Below are positions 1 to 5,056 of a stretch of 5,056 nt of DNA, piece after piece. Source of the DNA: Acholeplasmatales bacterium Tener_01 (GTDB lineage: Bacteria > Bacillota_I > Bacilli_A > ML615J-28 > CAG-698); assembly GCA_001604495.1 (NCBI GenBank), contig LVBR01000108.1, positions 1 to 5,056 of the forward strand, read 5' to 3'. The notes beneath the pieces were generated by a model. The model saw nothing but the letters and a program-made list of their open reading frames with translations. It was not told the DNA's origin and did no database searches. The stretch's first letter is position 1. Every line of letters starts with the position of its first letter. The position numbers and the translations under genes were made by a program.

Positions 1-500
1 AAGAAAATCATTCTAAAAATCTTGATTCCTTTTAGTTTTCTATGAAGTAGTATCGCAAGTAGCAACGAGAATATTAATACTAGTGGTACTACAACCGCAA
101 CATCTAATAAAGTATTAAGTATTGCTTCAACATGATCTGGGTTATCTTTAAAGATTTGTGTAAACTGGAAGAATCCTAAGCCTTCAGTAATAAAAGTTGA
201 TGAACCATCGATGATTCTTGAACCAGAATACTTTGAAAGTGCCATTCTAATTGATTCAACAATTGGTCTTGCAGCAAACAAAATAAATCCTAAAATCCAT
301 AGACTGATAAACATATATCCTGATACAGCTTTTTTGCCTTTATTAGAAACACGTTTTTGGTATTTATTATAAAGCCAACTGATACCAGTATATTTACCAA
401 TAAATCTTAGACCTTTTCCAATCCAAACGGATAATTTACAACGAACAAATTCGCTAATCTTTATCCATATATTTTTAATAAATCCTTTTACTTTACTCAT
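1..500 (-). CDS. Carbohydrate ABC transporter permease, MalF/LplB type (N-terminal part)
   Basis: Translation from the ATG at 498-500 gives 166 codons before the left edge; the gene continues outside. Residues 1-60 form a long, strongly basic cytoplasmic segment. The first transmembrane helix spans about 61-80 (GYMFISLWILGFILFAARPI), followed by the 'P-I-V-x-S' turn usual after helix 1 of this family. A short outside loop contains the 'GLGFFQFTQIF' segment (107-117), equivalent to the 'GLxNYxxxF' box, then 'ILNTLLDVAVVVPLVLIFSLLLAILL' (127-152), where 'NT' opens the second helix of the permease domain. 'KLKGIKIFRMIF' (155-166) matches the 'G..ifR...f.P' sequence before the next helix. The expected role is the inner-membrane subunit of a CUT1 sugar importer, pairing with the MalG-type permease upstream. 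The EAA loop lies beyond the window. The family call is strong; the substrate is not readable. The start is fixed by a well-spaced Shine-Dalgarno. Confidence 0.88.
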   Translation of the reverse strand, partial: MSKVKGFIKNIWIKISEFVRCKLSVWIGKGLRFIGKYTGISWLYNKYQKRVSNKGKKAVSGYMFISLWILGFILFAARPIVESIRMALSKYSGSRIIDGSSTFITEGLGFFQFTQIFKDNPDHVEAILNTLLDVAVVVPLVLIFSLLLAILLHRKLKGIKIFRMIF

Positions 501-2824
501 TAGTGGCCTCCTTTAACATAATAACTATAAGGGGCTAAACTAATGCCTTCACAGCTTACATCTTTATTATTGTAATTGATATATATAATTATACCATTAC
601 TATAATTACATTTACAAACACCACTATCTAAATAAACATGATTAATCATCTTAGCATCAATCACATTCTTTAGGGCATTGTTTGTTTTTGTATACATTCT
701 AATCATCAAATCTTTCCATAGAGCATATTCTGTAGAATTTAAGTATTCATAGTTTGTATAACGAAGTTTGTAAGCTTCTTCTTTTGTAATAATGAATGAT
801 GGATAAATGTTATATTCAATCATTCTTAATATTGCAAGTTCATAATCACTTACATAATTAATATTAGGTAAATATTGATTTACACTTCCACTAAGTAGTA
901 GTGACATAAATGGAATTGAGTCAGTCTCATAAATGTATTTATTTGACTCATAATAAGCATTGTAATAATTAGTCATGTATGGAAGTAAGTAACTATTTGG
1001 TTTTTCACTGCTTAATGAGTAATTTGATAATTTCTTAACTTCTTCTATTACTTGATTAATCATTTGCGTTCTATAAGTTGCCAAAGAACTATAGCGATAT
1101 GAATATGCCACATTAATATTATTTAAGTTAAGACTACTAATACCTAAGTTTTCATATCTTTTATCTTTACTTGTAATAATACTAGATAGTTCAGTTGGCA
1201 AAACATAATAGCCAAGTTGTTCCATCGATGACTTTTGAGTCACTTCAAATGGTGATAGACCGATCTTTTTAACAGTCTTATTACCAAATCCATAACTATT
1301 TGCTACATAAGGATTAATTGTATAATCAATATAATAACCATTTTCTTTAATATAATCATTTAAAACATCCAACTTACTCTTGCCACCTAATAGGAGTGAT
1401 GTACGAGCGGTTGTAGCACCTTTGTTAAAGTAGCCTCCACGGTTCCAACCTAAATAAGTGATATTGAAGTTTCCTACTCCTTCTTGTTCTAAATCTTTAA
1501 TAATTTCAAGGGCATCAGAGTATGTAGTCATTGTTACATAGTTTTTACCAAATAGACCTGGTTTATAATCAATTCCTAAGATCTCAAGTCTAAGTGCGAT
1601 GTCATTATCATTAGTCTTAACATCGTTAAGTCCTAAACTTTCACGATATGCTTCTGCCATACCAACATAGTTAGCCTTATCACCACTTAGGAATGAGTAA
1701 GTTAAACTATAATCAGATGGATAAGGGTCTTCATTTAATAAATACATTGATCCTTGTGACATATTAACAGTGAATGTGTCACGAACATAGTATTTAAAGA
1801 AAGTCGTATTAACTGGTATTAAACTATATTTATAAGGATATGAGTGTAGTTCTACTGAACCAACTCCACCAGTTGCTTCACACAAGAAACTTGCTTGATT
1901 ATAGCCATGATTTACACCATATATTGGAAGATTTAAGTATCCATTATCTTTGATATAAGTTGAAGTACTATAATCAGTAAAACTATAGTCACTGCTATAT
2001 AATTTCTTAATATAGGCAGTTGATGATTCATTTTGATTATATCTAATTAGTGCTCCGCTGCCATCTGGAATGAAGCTATAACCATTAATCTTATAATTTT
2101 CACTTCCAAAATAAGGGAACAAGGTAATGCTTTTTAATCTATAATCTGTTGGAGTTTTATTTAAACTTGTACTAGCTGATGCTGTCACAGTTTCTCTTTC
2201 TTTTATAGATTCATAAGGAACATTAACCATTAATTTGTCTTTATCAATACTAACTTCGATCTTGAATGATATTACATATTTACTAGTTCTAGTATCTGTA
2301 ATAGCAAAACTAACATCGATTTCAAACTTCTTATTTGGAACAGTTACTTTCATTTTACTTGATCCAACTTGAGTACTCTTTAAAGTTGATAGATAAGTTA
2401 ATTCTTTTGATTGAATTTCACTCTTTGTATCAACAACATAATATTCAATAGATACACCAGAATCCATCTTTGCTTGAATCGCAGGAGTCAACGATTCAGA
2501 TGCCATATTGTCATATGTACTATACCATGTGTAGCCATTTGCTTTATCGTAAACTGCTATTCCACATGTATCTTTTAAGTAATAAACAATCAAATAATCA
2601 TTCTCTAACGCTTTAGTGTAACCAGCTTCAATTAAACTGTCACGCTTATCAACGATTTCTACTTCCCTGGTATCTTCTTTTTGGGTAAAGAAATTACTAG
2701 TTTGTTCAAGTTCATGAAGTAAATCAACACTACCGCTTGCTCCCCTAAAGTTAATTGAAGTAACTAAGGCAGTGATTACTACTAAGCTTAAGGATAAGAT
2801 AATTTTCTTTAATGTTTTAACCAC
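500..2824 (-). CDS. DUF5696-like secreted protein, possible glycan-active TIM barrel
   Basis: This gene encodes 774 residues from GTG (2822-2824) to TAA (500-502). The N-terminus (KTLKK, hydrophobic 8-23) is a signal peptide or anchor; there is no lipobox cysteine. A beta-rich N-terminal half follows, with an 'ENDYLIVYYLKD...IAVYDKANGYTWYS' segment (74-102) and an 'IPDGSGALIRYN' motif (252-263) that I remember as typical of DUF5696. Residues 411-680 resemble a TIM-barrel glycosidase: LRLEILGIDY (411-420), SDALEIIKDLEQEGVGNFNITYLGWNRGGY (436-465), LLLGGKSKLDVLNDYIKENGYYIDYTINPY (477-506), then DSIPFMSLLLSG (635-646) and an 'I..MIEYNIYPSFIIT' segment (665-680). A beta-sandwich-like tail (about 729-774) ends it. 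By hand count it has 82 tyrosines (about 10.6%), consistent with a carbohydrate-binding surface. No catalytic pair can be assigned by eye, so hydrolase activity is inference. The gene overlaps its neighbours by 8 and 1 bases, placing it firmly between the sugar permeases. Confidence 0.75.
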   Translation of the reverse strand: MVKTLKKIILSLSLVVITALVTSINFRGASGSVDLLHELEQTSNFFTQKEDTREVEIVDKRDSLIEAGYTKALENDYLIVYYLKDTCGIAVYDKANGYTWYSTYDNMASESLTPAIQAKMDSGVSIEYYVVDTKSEIQSKELTYLSTLKSTQVGSSKMKVTVPNKKFEIDVSFAITDTRTSKYVISFKIEVSIDKDKLMVNVPYESIKERETVTASASTSLNKTPTDYRLKSITLFPYFGSENYKINGYSFIPDGSGALIRYNQNESSTAYIKKLYSSDYSFTDYSTSTYIKDNGYLNLPIYGVNHGYNQASFLCEATGGVGSVELHSYPYKYSLIPVNTTFFKYYVRDTFTVNMSQGSMYLLNEDPYPSDYSLTYSFLSGDKANYVGMAEAYRESLGLNDVKTNDNDIALRLEILGIDYKPGLFGKNYVTMTTYSDALEIIKDLEQEGVGNFNITYLGWNRGGYFNKGATTARTSLLLGGKSKLDVLNDYIKENGYYIDYTINPYVANSYGFGNKTVKKIGLSPFEVTQKSSMEQLGYYVLPTELSSIITSKDKRYENLGISSLNLNNINVAYSYRYSSLATYRTQMINQVIEEVKKLSNYSLSSEKPNSYLLPYMTNYYNAYYESNKYIYETDSIPFMSLLLSGSVNQYLPNINYVSDYELAILRMIEYNIYPSFIITKEEAYKLRYTNYEYLNSTEYALWKDLMIRMYTKTNNALKNVIDAKMINHVYLDSGVCKCNYSNGIIIYINYNNKDVSCEGISLAPYSYYVKGGH
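507..514 (-). promoter_or_regulatory. Ribosome binding site of the MalF-type permease gene
   Basis: The minus strand reads AAAGGAGG, a strong Shine-Dalgarno, six bases before the ATG at 500. It sits within the last codons of the DUF5696-like gene. The junction is TAATG: the stop TAA and start ATG share one A, a classic arrangement for translational coupling. Confidence 0.9.
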
Positions 2825-4913
2825 GGAAAATCACCTCCTTAAACATATCAACAAAGAATCCAAATAATTGGGCAAATACTAAATAAAGTAGAATTATTGC
2901 GATTATTAAAACAAACATCATTAATGCAGTTAATAAGAAATTAACAATTGTCTTTTTAACTGAGAAGTTGTGAGTCTCTTTAATAACAACAAACAATAAT
3001 ACACCAGTCCACATAAACATCACTACAAGTGGGAAGTAATACAAGAATCCTTCATTTAGTGTTAAAGCATTAGATACTAGAATAATCCAAGGCATTACCA
3101 CAACAATTGGCATTAATGAACCCATAGTATTAATAGCAATTGATTTGAATGATCCTTCACCACTCATAAGTGAAGATATCAAGTAATTACTAACAATGAA
3201 TAAAACGATTGGTAGAATTACTTTTGTAAGTTCTTTAAGTAAAATAGTCTTTTCTAGTACTACATCAGTAAATAAGAAACCAGTAAATACTAGTGATAAT
3301 AAATATATTCCAACAACTAGTGCTAATACTATAAAGGCATTATAAAGTTTAATTCTTTTATCATAACGAACGTAGTAGACTGCATCCATCGGATGACGAA
3401 TAAACTTAAACATTACCAAGATACTTTTAACTTTTGGCCTTTCACTAAACCTCTTAATTGGTCCAGTTACAAATTCTAAGTAGTGGTAGCGTTTATTAGT
3501 TTTACTAACAACAATTACAACTACAAATAGTCCAACTAAAACAATTGCAACTTTAGTGATATTTTGCATAATCCAAATGTTTCTTGCTTCCCAGAAGGCT
3601 TCAGAATACTCTTCTTTAGCGTTAGCTATTTCAAACTTTTCCATAGCTTTAGTGTAATCACGCTCTAAGTAATATGCCATTCCAATACCTTTATGAGCAA
3701 GGTCAAACATTGAATTGTATCTTAGTACTTCTTCCCACAACCCTTTAGATTCTTCATATTTACCACTAATATAAAGTTCTAAGGCGTTATGAACATTGAA
3801 TGTAAATTCAGTTTTTCTAAATACTTGAATACTTCCAGCAGTGTCATCCACAACATATAAGTCGTCGTTTGAGGCAACGGCTATAGCAGATGCTGATTGG
3901 AATAGACCAAGTTGGTCATCATTTTTACGTCTACCGGCAAATGAAAGTAACAAATTTCCTTCAATATCGTATTCAGAAATGGTTCCACCAGCAGTTAAGG
4001 CATAAATAGTCTTATGATGTGATGCCCAAGAATCTACGAAATCACTAGAAACAATCATTTCATTTGAGTAGAAGTTAAGTCCGCCAATATTTACTTTTTT
4101 TAAAGTGTCACCTAAACCATTTTGAACAATAGTTTGAGTTACTGTGTAAATATATCCAGAGTCATCAAGCATGACATTTTCTGGAGCAGGAGCAATCTTT
4201 TTTGTTAGAATAACATTTTCATTTTCACCATAGAAATATTTCTTAACCAAATCAATAAATGTACCAGTTGAAGAGTTTGGGGCAAAGAAGTTAAGGAAAC
4301 GATTTTCGCTATTAACAAGTAATACTCCATTACTAGAACCATGAGATACGATATACATCGTATAGTTCTTATCAACTGCTATTTTCATTGGACGATATAA
4401 GAAATCATCTACTTCCATTAAAGCGCCACTTGGACGTGAGTATGTTCTATCAAGTGTAGCTACTTTATTTTCTTTATCAAAGTTATAAATTGCAATTTTA
4501 CCACTGCTATTATCTAAGGCATCACCAAAGTCCGCAACATACACAAATTCATCACGAACAAAGATACCATTTGGTTGAATTAAGTCACTGCTTCCAAATT
4601 CAGTAACATAAGTCCAACTTTTATCTAAAACTACAATTCGCTTATTTCCAGTATCACATACATAGAAATAATCTTCACTATCGATAAATAAATCTTTAGG
4701 GCCTTTAAATGTTTCAACCTCACCATCTTTAATAAACTCTTGGATGTTTTGAATTGGGTCATACGCTCCTTGAGTTTCAATAACTTCTCCGTACCTATTA
4801 ACGGTACGTGTAGTATATGGCGCACTTGCATTAACATTGACTGATGCAAATGTGGTTAAAACAACCATTACAATGATCAATATATCAACTATTAAGCGGT
4901 ATTTTTTCTTCAT
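2817..4913 (-). CDS. NHL-propeller / TPR-like / Yip1-domain membrane protein
   Basis: This gene encodes 698 residues, ATG at 4913 to TAA at 2817-2819. Residues 1-31 form a signal peptide (KKKYR, hydrophobic core 8-24, Ala-Ser-Ala at 29-31). Residues 71-370 contain six repeats of the NHL type, each with a 'P-x-x-(I/L)-x-(V/I)-D' strand followed by 'YV-D' strands, starting near 71, 113, 174, 243, 300 and 339. This fits a six-bladed beta-propeller. Residues 373-440 look like two TPR-type helical hairpins (ALELYISGKYEESKGLWEEV; GIGMAYYLERDYTKAMEKFE). A transmembrane helix at about 453-470 is followed by a strongly basic loop (471-522). A Yip1-like region with an RHPMDA motif (506-511) and five helices (about 523-547, 562-583, 596-616, 624-645, 655-683) completes it. 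Charge distribution puts the propeller outside and the basic loop in the cytoplasm. Proteins of this architecture occur beside sugar ABC transporter genes in Bacillota; their role is unknown. A scaffold or sensor for the transporter is inference. The stop overlaps the next gene by 8 bases. Confidence 0.85.
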   Translation of the reverse strand: MKKKYRLIVDILIIVMVVLTTFASVNVNASAPYTTRTVNRYGEVIETQGAYDPIQNIQEFIKDGEVETFKGPKDLFIDSEDYFYVCDTGNKRIVVLDKSWTYVTEFGSSDLIQPNGIFVRDEFVYVADFGDALDNSSGKIAIYNFDKENKVATLDRTYSRPSGALMEVDDFLYRPMKIAVDKNYTMYIVSHGSSNGVLLVNSENRFLNFFAPNSSTGTFIDLVKKYFYGENENVILTKKIAPAPENVMLDDSGYIYTVTQTIVQNGLGDTLKKVNIGGLNFYSNEMIVSSDFVDSWASHHKTIYALTAGGTISEYDIEGNLLLSFAGRRKNDDQLGLFQSASAIAVASNDDLYVVDDTAGSIQVFRKTEFTFNVHNALELYISGKYEESKGLWEEVLRYNSMFDLAHKGIGMAYYLERDYTKAMEKFEIANAKEEYSEAFWEARNIWIMQNITKVAIVLVGLFVVVIVVSKTNKRYHYLEFVTGPIKRFSERPKVKSILVMFKFIRHPMDAVYYVRYDKRIKLYNAFIVLALVVGIYLLSLVFTGFLFTDVVLEKTILLKELTKVILPIVLFIVSNYLISSLMSGEGSFKSIAINTMGSLMPIVVVMPWIILVSNALTLNEGFLYYFPLVVMFMWTGVLLFVVIKETHNFSVKKTIVNFLLTALMMFVLIIAIILLYLVFAQLFGFFVDMFKEVIFRG
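2831..2840 (-). promoter_or_regulatory. Full-length Shine-Dalgarno of the DUF5696-like gene; decides its GTG start
   Basis: The minus strand reads AAGGAGGTGA, a ten-base perfect complement of the anti-Shine-Dalgarno end of bacterial 16S rRNA. Six bases (TTTTCC) separate it from the GTG at 2824. It lies inside the last codons of the propeller/Yip1 gene. Its strength and spacing are the reason for accepting the non-ATG start. Confidence 0.9.
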
Positions 4914-4917
4914 AATT

Positions 4918-4924
4918 TCACCTA
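4918..4924 (-). promoter_or_regulatory. Ribosome binding site of the propeller/Yip1 gene
   Basis: The minus strand reads TAGGTGA, then AATT, then ATG. The site is a partial Shine-Dalgarno match (AGGTGA) with 4 bases to the start codon. It physically overlaps the TAG stop of the upstream permease (4922-4924), so ribosomes finishing the permease reach this site directly. It supports the ATG at 4913 as the true start. Confidence 0.7.
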
Positions 4925-5056
4925 CTTAATACCTGAATATGCCATTGTGTTCATAACTTGTTTTTGTAAAATGATGAACAAAATCAAGTTAGGCATAAAT
5001 ACTATTAGACTTGCGGCAGCTTGAATACCTTGAGCAGCTATTGAGCTTGTAGCGAG
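4922..5056 (-). CDS. Carbohydrate ABC transporter permease, MalG type (C-terminal end only)
   Basis: This is the 3' end of a gene that enters from the right edge: 44 codons in frame, ending at a TAG stop (4922-4924). The visible protein has one hydrophobic helix (roughly visible residues 11-30, IQAAASLIVFMPNLILFIIL). A QKQVM segment follows, and the protein ends MAYSGIK. A last transmembrane helix containing a proline, followed by a short tail ending in a G-(I/V)-K sequence, is the usual ending of MalG-family inner-membrane permeases, which import sugars with a MalF-type partner, a binding protein and an ATPase. The diagnostic EAA loop would lie outside the window, so the call rests on this tail plus the MalF-type permease found two genes downstream. 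Only 8 bases separate its stop from the next start, so it is the upstream member of the same operon. The family call is fairly likely; the substrate cannot be read. Confidence 0.7.
   Translation of the reverse strand, partial: LATSSIAAQGIQAAASLIVFMPNLILFIILQKQVMNTMAYSGIK

Noticed and set aside
500..2824. The 774-residue protein as the solute-binding protein of the transporter
   Set aside because: It lacks a lipobox cysteine, is much longer than typical CUT1 binding proteins (about 400-550 residues), and carries the PDGSGALI and barrel-like segments instead of binding-protein motifs.
2800..2840. A frameshift joining the propeller/Yip1 gene to the DUF5696-like gene
   Set aside because: The 8-base overlap could suggest one broken gene, but a perfect Shine-Dalgarno, a sensible start codon and a new signal-peptide-like N-terminus mark a separate gene.
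4631..4849. A 72-codon open frame on the minus strand starting at a TTG
   Set aside because: It lies wholly inside the propeller/Yip1 gene in another frame on the same strand, has no ribosome binding site or recognisable domain, and its translation looks like a frame-shifted copy of real coding sequence.
4914..4921. A promoter or terminator between the upstream permease and the propeller/Yip1 gene
   Set aside because: Only 8 bases separate the genes, and no hairpin with a T-run or -10/-35 pair is evident. The junctions all look like internal operon boundaries.
1..5056. Genes on the plus strand, mobile elements, CRISPR repeats or RNA genes
   Set aside because: The minus-strand genes account for nearly every base. 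I saw no inverted-repeat ends, regularly spaced direct repeats or tRNA/rRNA-like sequence, and no plus-strand frame with a convincing start and ribosome binding site.

Overview
The window is a stretch of one tightly packed operon, read entirely on the minus strand (right to left in the given orientation). It holds the end of one gene, two complete genes and the start of a fourth. There is essentially no intergenic DNA: an 8-base gap, an 8-base overlap and a 1-base overlap separate the genes. Each junction carries a clear Shine-Dalgarno sequence. I see no promoter, terminator, RNA gene, CRISPR array, insertion sequence or long repeat.

Layout in transcription order: (1) 5056-4922, the last 44 codons of a MalG-type carbohydrate ABC permease; (2) 4913-2817, a 698-residue membrane protein with a signal peptide, a six-bladed NHL-like propeller, a TPR-like helical segment, one membrane crossing and a five-helix Yip1-like domain; (3) 2824-500, a 774-residue secreted or anchored protein that I assign, from remembered family motifs, to the DUF5696 family, with features of a sugar-active TIM barrel; (4) 500-1, the first 166 codons of a MalF/LplB-type carbohydrate ABC permease.

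The organism is AT-rich (about two thirds AT by eye) with full-length, purine-rich Shine-Dalgarno sequences and surface proteins that lack an outer-membrane context. This suggests a low-GC Bacillota or a related wall-less or gut lineage (Acholeplasma/Izemoplasma or Erysipelotrichia-like). All 14 tryptophan codons in the readable proteins are TGG, so the mycoplasma code (UGA = Trp) is unlikely.

How the genes may work together (inference): the two permeases would form the membrane channel of a CUT1-type sugar importer, with the solute-binding protein and ATPase outside the window. The two unusual genes between them are translationally coupled to the permeases. They are probably surface partners: the DUF5696 protein may bind or cleave the glycan, and the propeller/TPR/Yip1 protein may be a membrane scaffold or sensor. 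Neither function is demonstrated by sequence alone, and this inserted pair is the most interesting part of the window.
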